DNA from: Rotaria macrura
Lineage: Eukaryota > Rotifera > Eurotatoria > Philodinida > Philodinidae
DNA: 64,000 nucleotides
NCBI GenBank assembly: GCA_900239685.1
Contig: OENT01000500.1
Span: forward strand, 42,168-106,167
Reading direction: 5' to 3'
Part shown: in pieces, positions 35,752 to 48,309 of the stretch
Position numbering within the stretch: the stretch's first letter is position 1
How the letters are laid out: each line of letters opens with the position of its first letter
Program-made: the position numbers and the translations under genes
The notes under the pieces: generated by a model
Databases searched by the model: none
Told to the model about the DNA's origin: nothing
Seen by the model: only the letters and a program-made list of their open reading frames with translations

Positions 35752-37732
35752 AGAAGCGAATTAGAAATTTTGTTTGTATTTTGTGAAAGTGTTTTTTTTT
35801 CTCTCTTCTAGAATCTATTGACTTTATAATAGCCATTTTTCTTTTGTAGAAAAGTATTTTTTTTCGTGTATATGACAAAATAATACAGAATGTTTTTTTT
35901 TATCCTCTGTCTTTAATCTAATACAAATTTGTTAAGACAAGAAAAATCTTCGTATTCAATATCATCTGTAGAATAATGCCTAACATTGAAGATATTTCTG
36001 AACCATGATTTACAATAACAATCAATTGTTTGTATTTGTGTAGTAGAGCTCAACGAGTTCAAGATAGAAGTACGCAGTTTTCCATGGCATAGATTCTATC
36101 AGTACTCTTCACAACTCTTGTATCGAAAAGTTCTTAATTTAAACATATCATGATCATTATTGGTCGACAAGTCAGCGCTATGATTATTAATGACAAGTAA
36201 GATAAAATATGACATATTTTCAAAATTGTTCATCTAAGCGAAATAACAAATTTTCTATGAAAGATAACAAAAGCAATTCAAACTATAAGCTTCTATATAT
36301 ATATATGCATCAATTTTTATCCTATGAATATTATGAATTGTCCTTTAATCAACTACTTTTTGTTTCGAGAATGTCTCGTAATCGTTGTAAATATTAATTA
36401 ATGAATCTTTTTTTTTTCTAACTCAATCCAACATAAAATTGTAACGTCATCCTCTTCTTAGGTTCACACAGTTATGAAAAACTATGAATGATGTTTGTAG
36501 TGTTTTAACTCAACAAGATGAAGAGACGAGGCATAAAGGAAAGAAATGCCTTCATGTGAAAGATGTTTTAAATAATGATTGGCATTGTAGAAACAAAGTT
36601 CAAGTTCACAATATTCATCTAAAGAAGAGAGCTCGTGCATCTTAAATAAAACTTGTGTATGTACATGCATAATGTGATTTTATATGACATGTGTATGAAT
36701 CCGCTGCAAAATTCTATTCATGGTTACATGAAATGGAAATTTACGTATGTAAATGAATTTTATTAGCTATTGCATGTAAAAGTGTATTAGCATCTTTTTT
36801 CAACTGACTCTTACGAGCACATGAAAAAAAAATAATGAAATCACAAAAATAGCGAATAAAATTTTTCTAATCTTGTATGAACGATGTTTGATGACATTTT
36901 CATTCAGAGATAAATTGCTTTATGAAATAAACTTCTTTATCGTATCACCACAAAATTCAAGAATAGATGTAAATGGGTGCTATTATTATTGATTGTTCTC
37001 TTATATAAAATGGTGGCTTACAAATTGTAGTTAAATTCTTCAGTTCAATAGATACATACAAATAGATGATATCTTGGAAACAATATAAATCTTTTGAAAT
37101 ATACTATCTAAAACTCATCTGATTGTTATTAACTTAATGAAAAATAGAACAAAAGCTTCTGTTGAAGAAAACATGTCCGATGTAGAATCCCTTCACTATA
37201 AATGTTCGTGTGGATAAACGTTTCATAATGATCCACATTATTTAATGAAGTTCTAATTACATTTCAGATAAAAATTAGGTGTCAACATCTGAATCAAATA
37301 TATATATACAGTATGAAAGCACATGAACCATGATATAAATTTGAATGCATCACATTTAATTATTTATGACATGTTGTTCATCTCTGAAGAATATGTATGT
37401 CAATCCAACACATACTTCAATGATGTAGAACTTTCTTAAAAGATTTCCTGTTCACTAGTAGAAATCTAGCAACATATTGAGTTTAATATAAAGATCATTC
37501 AAACGTTTCTGCTTTTTTTTATTGCTTAAAACCATTAAAACATAAAATTGTTAGACAAACAAGAACAACATCAAATATAGAAAGTTCACTAATTCAACAG
37601 TAAATCTGTTTTGTCGTCTCTAAAAATCCAAAGAAATGTAAAAACTAAAATGAATTTCATTCTGAAAATTCGATTTACTAAATACATGCAAAAATAAAAT
37701 GACGATGATAGAATAAAATCAGTAGAAATCAT
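35752..37732. other. Convergent intergenic region, no gene seen
   Basis: Lies between the 3' ends of CEP43 and OSCP1. AT-rich, with a short TA run near 36296. Only frames of about 60 residues without pattern are present. Confidence 0.5.
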
Positions 37733-40700
37733 TCAACGTCGTTTATTTCCAGTATTGCCAGGTAAACGATCCATCATTGCGCATAAATCATCATCATCAT
37801 CATCTTGTTTTCCTCGACGTGCGGGACGTTCATCAAAATCAAAATCTTGTAGAACATGTGATAAACGAGGATTTTGATTCCGCTGAAACAAGAATAACAT
37901 ATATATTCTAGAATTTTTTTTCACTCTTCGAATAAAAGATATGTTCAAAAGCTTGATCTCACTTCTTCATACATCTTTCCATTGCAGATAGAAATGAAGA
38001 TTTACTTGAAATTTCAGTATATGATATCGATAAGAACTTAGTCAGTTTTAATTAAGCATTATCTTTCAAATATGATCAGTAAAAACAGTCTCGACAACGT
38101 GCAGTACTTTGTAGTTGATTGCTTTAGATTTATTTTCTCAATGAAAATATTGCTCTCATAGAAAAACTAGATGATAAACTCCGAAGAAAAGCTCGGAGAT
38201 TTGATTCGTTACATCCATGTTTGATCAAGAGTCTAATGATGAACGGATATTGGGGTAAGATAATAGACGGCGGAACATTTCTAACTTAGGGGGAGCTCAA
38301 ATTTTTCTTTTTCGAGAACAGCGATAAAAAGTCGGCATTAGGGGACAAAATAGACTTCTAAATTTCCTTGTCACAACTTTTAATTGAAAGATTTTCTGCA
38401 CTGACTCATTTGCAATGTCTTCATAACAATCAAAAATTCTACTAAACTATCAAAATTTTTAATTCATTATCAGCATAAACATGAACAATCTTAAATCTAG
38501 ATTATAGCAAATAGAATAGTCATTTATAGAAAAACTATTATATATGCTGAAAAAAAAATCTTTTCTATTGTGATTTTTTGCAAGATAATCAGAACAAACG
38601 CTATTCACGTCTGACTTACCTCGTTTTCTTTTATGAATATGAGGAAAAAGAACATGATTAAAGCGTTGTTGTGTCATTGCTAGAAGAAGAAATTTCTATC
38701 AGTTCTGGTGACATAGATTCTTGAGCTAGATTCAGTTTTTCATAATCATCAGATAAATGAATTGATAAATTATTTGAACTATCTGCATGATTTCTAGTAG
38801 TTTTGCATGTTTTTTTCATTTTGAAAAGATGTAATTTGACGCTGTTTTGTTGATATCGATGTCGAAATTTATTTATTTTTACAAAAATAATTGTTAAAAG
38901 TAATTTACAGAACATAATACACATTCTAGTGGTACAAAAACACATCGACACCATACATGTATTCTCTCCGTTGACTATTTACCTTTATCATCATAGAAAA
39001 AGTCACTAATGTGGGCAAGTAATGATGTTTCAAAAACATTCAAACGTATACGCCTATCAATCATAATCAGGTTGAACATAACTTTGACGAAAAATAAGCA
39101 TACATTTTTCTAGGGATGCAACAAATCCACAAAGCCTTAGGGTTCGATACAAAAATAGTTGGGTTTGTTTTCGACTTGTATTTTGAATTTTGTGTCATGA
39201 TTTGGTATCGATGTGACACGACTACAAAAGCAATATTAAGACATGAATCTATGCAAAATTCACATCTAGGCACTAGTTTGGAATCATATCCAAATCTGAA
39301 AAATTTGAAGGCAAAACCATTCAAGATTTGTTACACCCCTAACTTTTTGTAAACGATTTCGCTTATCAAACATAGAATCACGTTGAAATCTCTATATTTT
39401 TTTTTCAAATAGTTGAGCCCCTTCTCGTAGTCTAAGAGCTCGACCGCCTGTGGTAAAGATGTGCCTTGAAAAATTTTCCGAGCAATAAGAAGACGTTCAA
39501 TAATTTGTATCATCTCTCTGTTTTCTAGTTTCTACTGTCAGAAGGATGGAGACTATCGTTAATCATATTTTCCCTACTATGTGTATGTATCTTCGATGTA
39601 CTCTCATAATTCTAACGGTTAACTTACTTTCGATACATCAATGGTAATATCTTCGTTTCTAGGTCGCTGATTGCTTGATGATGCTTGCGAATGTTTTTGA
39701 CTTCTACATTATAAAAAGAAAAACTTAAGAAAAGAAAACACATCCAACTAAAAGACAAAATAACTGACTGTGGAACAAAATCGTCTTCGTCCTCATCGTC
39801 GAAAAGTGATAATTTCAAAAGACCAGATCGTGATGAATCCGCACTACTATTATTACCGATAAGATCAGAAAGTAAATTAAGTTGTGCAATCATTTTCGGA
39901 TCGGGATTGATCATTTCCTATTCATTGAAACAAAGCATGATAATTCTTTTCAATGAATGATAAATATTTACAATATCTGAAGCAGCATTGACCATAGCAG
40001 ATGGTCGACGAACATCATTATCACTCAATAAAGTTTCACTCGAACTTTTACTTTTTGAATAACTTGAATGAGAAATGTTATTTGATTTTCATATACGTAC
40101 ATTCTATTGCTTACATGTTCAGACCCAATTGAAAAGCACGTTTATCATCAGGTGGTTGATGACGTTCACCGGCATTGAATGTTTTTGTATTATTCAAACG
40201 ACCTCGTTTATACGTTCTAAACAAATTTCATACAAGTCTTTTGAAAATTTGCTCATTTTCATTTGTTTAGTAACATACCGAATTTCACCGGGCGTTTGAA
40301 AACCAGTTGGAACAATACCATTAGTTTTCATTACAAATTGACCTTGTTGAGTTTGTAAGTTTTCTCGTAGAAAAATAGAAACCTGTTGAAATCAAAAAAT
40401 ACACCAAATAAATTGGATTTCTTGTTAATAAAAGAATATTTTTACTAATTTATTTATTGATTGTTGAATTCGGTCTCTGTTTTTATTTTAAACTAAAATG
40501 AGATGTAGAAACACCTCGAACAGATGATTTTCATCAACTGTTTTCTCAAGAACTGTATACATTGTACGCGAAATCTCGTCTCTGACATAAATACTATGTG
40601 AAAGAAAGAACTTTTTAATGTAAATAATTTTTCTAGAACATTCAATAGAAAATAAAATGACCTAGAGTATCATTCAATCTGTTCGTATCAACGATACCGA

Positions 40701-42608
40701 TAGTTTAGATTCTCACAAAAATATCTACAAATCTGAATAGATGATCGTAGGAGACACTCAATTCAATTTTGAATGAAACCCTCACTTTTATTTGTATCTC
40801 ACGTAGAAACAGAGACATAATTCAAGGACGTTTGATCATTTGTTAACATTGTCTCGACTAATATGAATTTCTTACTCGAATATGAACATCTTGAAAAAAG
40901 AAAAGTATTGTATCTCGAATAAGTAACCATTCAACATCATTCAATCGTTCGTATTGCTAAGAAGAAATAAGAATTCATCATAACGGTTTTTGTTCGATTT
41001 ATTATTGTCTTTGATAAAACTAACTTTATTAAAAGCAATAAATGCTTTATCCAAAAGATCAAGTACTGTTGAACTGCGAACTAATTTTCGCATTGAATTC
41101 ACATGATTGTAAGTTACTTTAACAATATCGGCAGCACATGGACAAAGCATGATTTGATATTTAACAGACATCGTCATAAGATCGTATAACTAGAACATTA
41201 ATAATTCCGATGAAATAAGAATAAATAAATAAATAAATAAACGAGTTAATTGCTTTTTAATTAAAAGAAAAAGCTTTTAGGACAGTCTCTGGTGATCTCG
41301 AGGACATTAAAAAGAAACAATGAATAGAAATAAGAATATTTTCATAAAATCTCATTTGCTTTTTACTCTAAGAATATGATAGATTGAGAGAATAGCAATC
41401 AATACAAACTTCGAACACGCACAAATGTGCATTATGATATCTCATGAGAAATTCTATTTGACATCAATGACGTAGTGTGAAACATGCTATTGATTCATCG
41501 TTACGAGTCAAATATTCCCTGTGGAAGAAAGCCAAATAGTTCTATTTCATTTCTCTGTCGCTTATTTTCAAAGAAATTTCTGAACATGCAAACATATACG
41601 ATGGTTACGGAAAACTAGTCGAACAGGTTTACTCACCGTTGTTTTTTCTCATCTTCCTAGTAGTTATGTGTGTGTAGAAACTAGGTTTTGAAGATGAAAA
41701 TGATCACAAACATTTTCAAGAATAGAATTCATAAAAATTTGAATTGATTCGTAAAGTATCTCATGTAGTAGAACCTATGACTGAAGTCCTGTTTGAATTA
41801 CTATCTAGAATATTGTGTAAAACATTTTTTCCTCTCTCAAACATATCTATCTTACGGAACTCATCTAAATAATCATTTTATTTGTTCTATCATTTCGACT
41901 AGAGTTCGTCATAACTAAAATTGAGCAAATCAAAGTTTGTTTTTTAACTTGTCAGAAATATATTTTAATCTTTAAGTATTGACTCTGCATGATTTTGAAA
42001 GAAATATTATCATTCTATATTTTACATATGTCGATCACAATTAAGTGTTGAATTTCATTACAAATCTCTTATGTAATAATACTCTCGTGTTATACTATCA
42101 TCTTCACTGTTCACATGTATACTAGTATGATGCATGATAAAATACATTAGGATTCATGTACTCCGTCGAATATCATCAAACGTTAGTTAGTATTCATACT
42201 TTTGTTAACATTTTATTTAGTTGTTCATTTTCGTGAATCGAATTGACCTACCTTGTCCATACTAGCTTCATTTAATCTCATAATGCTTGAATGAGCTAGT
42301 TTCTCGAATATATGTTTAACAGATTTCTTCGGATAAAGTTCTTGCGGTCGAAAAAGTTCATCAACAAATTTACTATTGAACATCGAACCGACAATATCAT
42401 TTATCACTAAAAGCATAAATTTGTTATTTCATTATTCATTCTAATCTTTTACTTAATGTTTGTTTTTCTTTTTTTCTTCTTTGTTCATTATTATACCTTT
42501 AGTTGCTTTTTGATCAACGATTTCTTGAGCTGATAAACGTTGATCTAATATATAAACCATTTCACCACCCATATTAATGAATATAATCGGAAAACTTTTT
42601 AATGACAT
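37733..42608 (-). CDS. OSCP1: OSCP1 (organic solute carrier partner 1 / NOR1) homologue
   Basis: Ten exons: 42497-42608, 42252-42406, 41025-41189, 40876-40956, 40279-40382, 40115-40216, 39972-40062, 39769-39917, 39628-39703 and 37733-37882. They total 1,185 bases (394 residues) and all join in phase. The OSCP1 signature is strong throughout: FPIIFINMGGEMVYILDQRL at the N-terminus, NDIVGSMFNSKFVDELF, RPQELYPKKSVKHIFEKLAH, SSIMRLNEASMDKLYDLMTM, RDTILFFFQDVHIRVSIFL, FQLGLNMYS, an acidic FDDEDEDDF, and the C-terminal DDDDDLCAMMDRL. Human OSCP1 has a similar length and a matching LLAMMDEL end. The protein was described as a partner of organic solute transporters, and OSCP1/NOR1 has also been linked to cilia. 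The last intron (1.74 kb) contains a 231-bp inverted-repeat element and some coding-like debris. Confidence 0.95.
38658..38954 (-). other. Coding-like stretch inside the last OSCP1 intron
   Basis: An open frame on the same strand as OSCP1 reads MKKTCKTTRNHADSSNNLSI then SDDYEKLNLAQESMSPELIE to a stop. A second overlapping frame, TQQRFNHVLFPHIHKRKRG, ends at a good GTAAGT donor (38609-38620). OSCP1 joins in phase without them. They could be an alternative exon, a nested gene or chance. Confidence 0.2.
39111..39341. mobile_element. 231-bp MITE with TAGGGATGCAAC ends (hAT-like)
   Basis: Begins TAGGGATGCAACAAATCC and ends in the inverse of TAGGGGTGTAACAAATCT, an 18-base terminal repeat with three changes. 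Subterminal AAAGCCTT and AAGGCAAAA words are also inverted. The ends are of the same form as the 530-bp element at 50295. Flanks CATTTTTC and ACTTTTTG resemble each other (5 of 8), so a target duplication is possible but not clean. The 78-residue open frame across it is a by-product. Confidence 0.6.
41220..41240. repeat. (AAAT)n microsatellite
   Basis: About five AAAT units in the second OSCP1 intron, just upstream of exon 3. Confidence 0.8.
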
Positions 42609-42844
42609 GTTGCAAATAGTATTCAGAGTTATTGAGAAAAGCCTTATTTTATTCTTATTTTTCTTTCAACCATCATCTAATACAATGCTGTGGTAAATCC
42701 TCTGTTATTGCAAAGGAATTTCAAAAAAAAAGATGGCGCTTTTCATCATTGATTCTTTACGAACGTATTTCATATAGATATATAAAATTGCAAGGGAACC
42801 ATCTGATATTCTCTCGAGAGCACTTGTGAATATATGTGATATTC

Positions 42845-42870
42845 ATATATATATATATATATATATATAT
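42845..42870. repeat. (AT)n microsatellite
   Basis: Thirteen AT units in the divergent spacer upstream of OSCP1. Confidence 0.9.
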
Positions 42871-43025
42871 TTCTTCTTTTTTCTCTTTTTCATCAAACAG
42901 TAATGCAATCTGACGGTCATCATTTGCATATTACAAGTGCATCAGGTAAATTGTATCAACAAACGGGACTAAGAGAAAAAAAAGAACAGAACATTTAACT
43001 ATATAAACTCATCTCGGTACTATTA

Positions 43026-43064
43026 CAGAAAGAAAGAAAGGAAGAAAGAAAGAAAGAAAGAAAA
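43026..43064. repeat. (GAAA)n microsatellite
   Basis: About nine GAAA units with one GGAA interruption. It is a purine-only strand in the spacer before the fucosyltransferase. Confidence 0.9.
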
Positions 43065-43324
43065 AGTGAGTTTTAAACATAACTACAAAGAAAGAACGAC
43101 GAACATTAAAAAGAAAGTGTAAGTCGACGAAGAGTCTATGCTCTTGCCTATGTATTACATATGAAAATCATTAAAGATAAAAGGTAAATACAGATAACGA
43201 GTAGTAAAATATGATAAGAAAAAATTTTTCGTTTTCTTTCTTTCAGTCATAGATTAATACTAATCATTAATTATATCTAGTTGGTTTCATTCATCGATTA
43301 ATATATTATGTAAAGACATGTGCG

Positions 43325-46217
43325 ATGCGGTTTACCGTTCGTTGTCTATCACCGTACGCTCGCTCACGAAGGCGTTTTTCATTTATACTTATTATTAGTT
43401 TACTTTTTTCAATAATACTTATTATATTTTCAATTGATAATAATTCGAAATCGATCGATTTCTCACCTAACTATGAACAAACACAAGTGACAACACATAA
43501 AAATCTTTTACTTGATGCAATAACCGTAAAATCTAGTACAAGTATTCAAAAGTAAGAAGTATTGATGTGCTTTTTTCATATATATATATATATATATATA
43601 TTTATGAAGTTTTACGAGGATTTAATGAACTATTGACATTGTCTGTGTATTTTAGAAGGGGATTATGGCCGGTTGATGAAAAAGGTCGTTCATTGAAAAC
43701 AAACTTTCTTGTTCTTGACTTAACTGGATTTTTCGGTGCTGGTGCTGGTGAGGGTGTCAATGTTCAATGTTCTTCATCAAATACAACATATATTTGGACA
43801 CGGCAACAAGATCGTATTGATGAAGTTGATTTTATTATATCACATGATGCATCTGGTACGACAGGTTTTCCTTTTAATCGTGCGAAACTCAACAACGAAC
43901 AACAACAATATTCCATGGCTTTTATTATGGAAAGTGAAGTACATTCATCAACAGGTGATAGTTGGGCTAGATACAATTTTAAAATGACATACAATCTTGA
44001 TGATAGTTATCCCGAACCAGCAACTTATTTTGATACGAATATACATATAATTGATTTACTTAAACCAACATCGGTACCGTTTGAAGACAAAGAAAAAACA
44101 GCTGACATTGTATGGATTATTTCGAATTGTAATGTAAGTTTTATCGTTGAGGTTTTTTTTAAAGATCAACTTTGTAAATATCACCAATTCAGTGTATCAA
44201 TGTGATCATGAGCTATATGGAACAAATGAAATTAATTTCAGTCATCGATCTACTTTAATAAGTCGTTTGCTCATGTTACTATTTGTTTGACGTAGTTGCT
44301 CATAGTCAAATATCGAGAGACTTGAATTACATTTTTTGTCTAAACTAATGAAGATATTGTTACACGATATCATTCAAATATATAATGAATATGTTTATTA
44401 CATCCTGTGCACATTAAGTTTCTTTCATAAAATGGGAAAAAGAACAATATTGAAAATGAAAGAGAAATCTGATATGCAAGTAGAATAAATATTTATTCCA
44501 TCTAGATAAAACTAGAATCATGATCGTAAGGAGACCTATTCTTTCATTAATCAAAGAAGTTTCTGTTGCGTTACTACATGATTCTTTTATGCTCATTGTA
44601 CTATTTATCCTTTGAATTTCTTTCGAGACGTGTCTCTAGACTTAGATAAATCTAATCAAACGTATGAAATTACTAAGACAATATATTGGCAAAATCAATT
44701 TTTTGACTAGTTAAATTTACACGAAATTCGATACATTTGATTTCATTTTCATTACAATGATACACTTCGAAAATTTGAATTAATGAAGGAAAACATTTTC
44801 TTCAATGTTAGTTATTGTATTCGATCTTTTCCAAACATTAGGAATAATAATTTTCATAGAAAAACTGCCATATGCTAATTAAATCTTCATGTTTAATAGG
44901 AAAAAGACGAATCGTAGATTTTTGAAACTCAGAGTATCCTTAATGTTGCCAAGGATGTCATCATCATTGGTCGAATTGCTCTAGAAAACTATTCTATTAA
45001 AATGCAAAATCATGTTGATATTCTTTGACACGAATAGTATTAGTGTAAGGTTCGATTTTTCTATTGAATACCACCTAGTAATTCAACAATATTCGTTTCA
45101 TATTTAGCATAAGAGAGAAAAATTCTTAAGCGTCAGTTCATCGGATTATCATCAGTTGGACTTTATTCTCGTATTTTTTTTAATAAATATGACCAGAAAG
45201 AAATGTTGAACATCGGCAAGATACGTACATCGATTGTGTGAAGGTATGAATCACGAGAAAGGTTGTCACAACAATCAAAATCGATGTCGTACGAGAATAT
45301 TAATGAGAGTACTAAGCTTATTATGAAAGAGTGAGAAGGAGTTTCTTCTATGATTAATTATCAAAATGAGCTCGTCTTTGAATCTTTTTCTATGTTCATG
45401 ACATCTAATTATAGCTCCAATCTTCCTTTAATTATACATTGTCACGAATAAGTTAAACAGACATTTTAAAAAAATCTTAATGCATGTTTTAATCATAAGA
45501 TTCAGTATGTTTTGTTCTCAAACTATAATGTAAATATTTTAGGCGCATAATGGTCGAGAAAGTTTTGTTCAACGATTGATGCAAGAAATTAAAATTGATT
45601 CCTATGGATCATGTTTAAATAATCGTCATGGTTATGCCGCACGTATGACCGATAATATACATGCATATCGAAAATATAAATTTGTAATGGCTATTGAAAA
45701 TTCGAATTGTATTGATTATGTCACTGAAAAACTAGTCAAAGCTGTTGAATCAGGTTCAATTCCGATTGTTGCTGGTCGTAATGGTCGACCTGATTATCGA
45801 CGTTTTATGCCTGAACATTCATTTATTAATATATTCGATTATTCGTCAATAAAAGCCCTTGCCGATGATCTGAAACGTATTGCTAACAATAAAACTTTAT
45901 ATGAATCTTATTTATGGTTTAAAAATCATGATAAAAATATCACACAATTACAGACAGTTTCGCTGGAAGAAAAACTAAAACATTTTGCGGATGTCGTCGG
46001 TACAAATGCAACCATGATAACAAATGGTATTGCGGGAAAGGAAAAAAGTGAAGATAAAGTGTGTAAACTTATACGTTTTGTTCGTCAAACATCATGGCAA
46101 GATATTGCTGCACACAAAGGTACAGAAAGAACGGGTCCTGATACAGCTTGTTTGCCAAGTAGACATATAATAGCCTATTATGATTCATCGTCTTCCAATA
46201 GCAGTCAGCCAGTTTAG
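43325..46217 (+). CDS. Alpha-1,3-fucosyltransferase, GT10 family
   Basis: Three exons (43325-43551, 43656-44133 and 45543-46217) join in frame to 459 residues. Basic RSRRR is followed by a single helix (FSFILIISLLFSIILIIF), the type II anchor of a Golgi enzyme. The N-terminal acceptor domain spans the second exon. The C-terminal GDP-fucose domain has DSYGSCLNNR, YKFVMAIENSNCIDYVTEKL and KAVESGSIPIVAG. The ENS-DYVTEKL core is the alpha-1,3-FucT signature, whose Glu and Lys contact GDP-fucose. The product would transfer fucose from GDP-fucose to N-glycans or protein O-sites. DSYGSCLNNR resembles FUT10/FUT11 members, but the paralogue was not assigned. A TA microsatellite lies in intron 1 (43578-43600). 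Intron 2 is 1.4 kb. The C-tail (SSSSNSSQPV) is not conserved. Confidence 0.9.
43578..43600. repeat. (TA)n microsatellite
   Basis: About 11 TA units within the first, 104-base intron of the fucosyltransferase gene. Length changes here would alter intron size. Confidence 0.85.
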
Positions 46218-46447
46218 TCGTGAGTTGTTCCCTACACATTGGAACAACTTTTCGTTTGTTTTTTTTTGTGATACTCTTATTTTGATTTAACATTTTTTTT
46301 CAGGCAATGAAAGTTTTCTAGTCTGAAGGTTCAAATGAATAATTCAATTGAAAGAATAATGGTTTTCAATAGATAAAAACAAGAAGTGAAAAGAAAAAAA
46401 TAAGAAAATGAGTACTCAAAAGAAATCGAACAATACCCAATATTAGA
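46218..46447. other. 3' flank of the fucosyltransferase gene
   Basis: AT-rich spacer before the left edge of duplicated segment A; no coding sequence. Confidence 0.5.
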
Positions 46448-48170
46448 TTTCTAACTTTCCGAATATCAGAAATCAGAGTCTTACAAAGCATATGTGATTT
46501 TAACCACTGAGAACGTCAATATAACTGCAACGAAAAAGATTCAATCCTCCGTATCTACCCTGCTCAAGCAACGATGCATTCCATTACTGATACAGTGCTC
46601 AAATCGTGATCATTGTGGAAGTGATATGATTCAGACTCCTAAGTATTTTCACGCCTGTAATCGCATTCGAACACAAAAGCTGATCAGCTATGAATGACCA
46701 CGAATGCTTGCTAACCCTAGCATATGATTACATGCATTTACTAAACTTTCATTATGCTTTTTTTCATACAATCGATTATGACGTTTCAATCATGATTTCC
46801 AAACTTCAAGTACCAGAAATATATCAATTCAATCGAACTCATTGCCTTTCTCTATTCATAACGTTCATTATCAAAAATTCACGGTTCATCGAATCATCTC
46901 ACTGTTAATAAATACTGTAGAGATTGCGAAATAAAATTTTAGTTTACAATGTTGATGAAGATAGTGAAAGACTTTGTACTGAAAAACAAATTAATCTTCG
47001 TTTTTTCATCGCATCACAGTGAAAAACTTCGATTGATAACAAGACATCAAGTTTTGTGATTTATTATTGACATGCGATGTCAAAATAAAACGCTTTTTTA
47101 TCAAATAATCAAACTAAAAATCCATGGAAAAATGTATGTTAATCAAAGTTGAGGAGGTTTCGAAATGTATGTTTCGAAAAAAAAGATAATGTTCATGGTT
47201 TCTCCAAAAGTTCATCTTTAAACAATAGATAAAATTCTGACAGAATCATTGGGATTGCATAGTACCATGAAAAATCGCCAAGGAAGCGGCATTAAAGTAA
47301 CATTAACCGATAGAATAGATTTTGTGTTTAAACGTTCATGAAGTAATCTTATCTGTTTGCTTGTACAATCGAGTGTCAGTGATAATACATCATTAGTTTT
47401 GATCTTAGAACTTTTATAGTGATACTTTTGACTATTATCGTTACAACGTCCATGTTCATAGACTTGATTCGATCCGAACCATCCTATAGAGTCAGGCGTT
47501 CTAAACACATCTGCCGTTAATTTTGCTTTCGACGAGGTGCATCCCAAGAAAATACGGTATGGTTTTTTGAATTTTTCGAGTTTAAATCTTATCGTGTGAC
47601 AACCTCCATTGTAAGCATATCTGCCATGAGTATATCCAAAACCAATTGGAGTATGAGTGCATGTAGCGACGTAACCATTTTCTTCGATAATGATGGAACC
47701 TATTTTGTCGTAATATTGTTCTTGAAAACTTGAAGCCGAGGAGTTTTTTGCTGTTGACTGTTGTGGGTTGTTGTCAGGTGGACTTTTAGGCAATTCGTCG
47801 AATGTCAGTCTCATTAAATGAATAGGAGCACGTTTATCTTGAATTAAGTTCGCTGATAATGGCGTAACAATATCTGATTGAAGTTCTTTCAGTTTTTTCT
47901 TCCATTGATCGAGATCATTTTCAGAAAAGTCGTCAGCTTCACGTGATGAGCGTAGATCTTCTGTAAAATCACGACATGTGGTTTTTACTCTTTCCTTCGA
48001 TTGTTCAAGCAATTCTTGCAAAGTTTTACGTGCGGTCTCGGCAGCAGTTTGAATCTTTAGAACGGCATCTTTTTCCCACTTATCGATTTTCTTTAATAGA
48101 GGATTCTTCTTCGATGATGGTTGTATGAATTCTTGTTGAAATAAATCATATTCTTGCATGATCAACTCCA
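46448..48170. repeat. Duplicated segment A, copy 1 (paired with 54005-55700)
   Basis: The 3' flank and most of the first B-box gene recur almost unchanged at 54005-55700. Similarity is weak at the far-left edge (TTCTAACTTTCCGAATATC versus TTCTTACTTTTCCAATATC). It becomes near-identity from about 46570, where GCATTCCATTACTGATACAG is shared, and runs through the gene body. The short plus-strand frames here (46494, 46690) have equivalents in the other copy, but only because the DNA is duplicated. Confidence 0.8.
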
Positions 48171-48309
48171 ATTGTTGACCTAATGCTTGTCGATGTTCGA
48201 TAACATGTTTCCCACAAAATGCTTGAACACATCCAGAACACACAAAAATACCTCCACTTTTGTTGCACGAAACGCATTGCTTCTTTTCAGTTGCATTTGC
48301 ACTCATCAT
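47218..48309 (-). CDS. B-box / coiled-coil / SPRY-like protein, paralogue 1
   Basis: A single-exon protein of 363 residues. An N-terminal B-box-type zinc finger uses C-x2-C (CVSC), C-x2-C (CSGC), then C-x2-H and H (FCGKHVIEH). A coiled coil lies at about residues 45-150 (LLKKIDKWEKDAVLKIQTA, ELLEQSKERVKTTCRDF). A low-complexity link (SPPDNNPQQSTAKNSSASS) leads to a B30.2/SPRY-like domain at about 205-360 with THGRYAYNGGCHTIRFKL, SIGWFGSNQVYEHGRC, TNDVLSLTLDCTSKQIRLL and LPWRFFMVLCNPNDSVRIL. This is the TRIM layout without the RING finger, so ubiquitin-ligase activity is not implied. The SPRY part would bind a protein or other ligand. It is the donor of the 3' part of paralogue 3. Confidence 0.8.
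   Translation of the reverse strand: MMSANATEKKQCVSCNKSGGIFVCSGCVQAFCGKHVIEHRQALGQQLELIMQEYDLFQQEFIQPSSKKNPLLKKIDKWEKDAVLKIQTAAETARKTLQELLEQSKERVKTTCRDFTEDLRSSREADDFSENDLDQWKKKLKELQSDIVTPLSANLIQDKRAPIHLMRLTFDELPKSPPDNNPQQSTAKNSSASSFQEQYYDKIGSIIIEENGYVATCTHTPIGFGYTHGRYAYNGGCHTIRFKLEKFKKPYRIFLGCTSSKAKLTADVFRTPDSIGWFGSNQVYEHGRCNDNSQKYHYKSSKIKTNDVLSLTLDCTSKQIRLLHERLNTKSILSVNVTLMPLPWRFFMVLCNPNDSVRILSIV

Larger units (their letters stand above)
42609..43324. promoter_or_regulatory. Divergent spacer OSCP1 / fucosyltransferase with microsatellites
   Basis: The two genes start in opposite directions 716 bases apart. The spacer contains an (AT)n run at 42845-42870 and a purine-only (GAAA)n run at 43026-43064. 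No TATA box was identified with confidence. Confidence 0.45.

Noticed and set aside
39116..39352. 78-residue plus-strand frame
   Set aside because: Lies wholly within the 231-bp inverted-repeat element.
39331..39513. Use of the frame MIQIIERLLIARKIF as an OSCP1 exon
   Set aside because: Its acceptor phase does not match exon 9, and OSCP1 joins cleanly from exon 9 to the last exon with good alignment to the human C-terminus.
46494..46908. Plus-strand frames present in both copies of duplicated segment A (also 54049-54478)
   Set aside because: They are conserved only because the DNA is recently duplicated; they show no protein pattern and a stop differs between copies.
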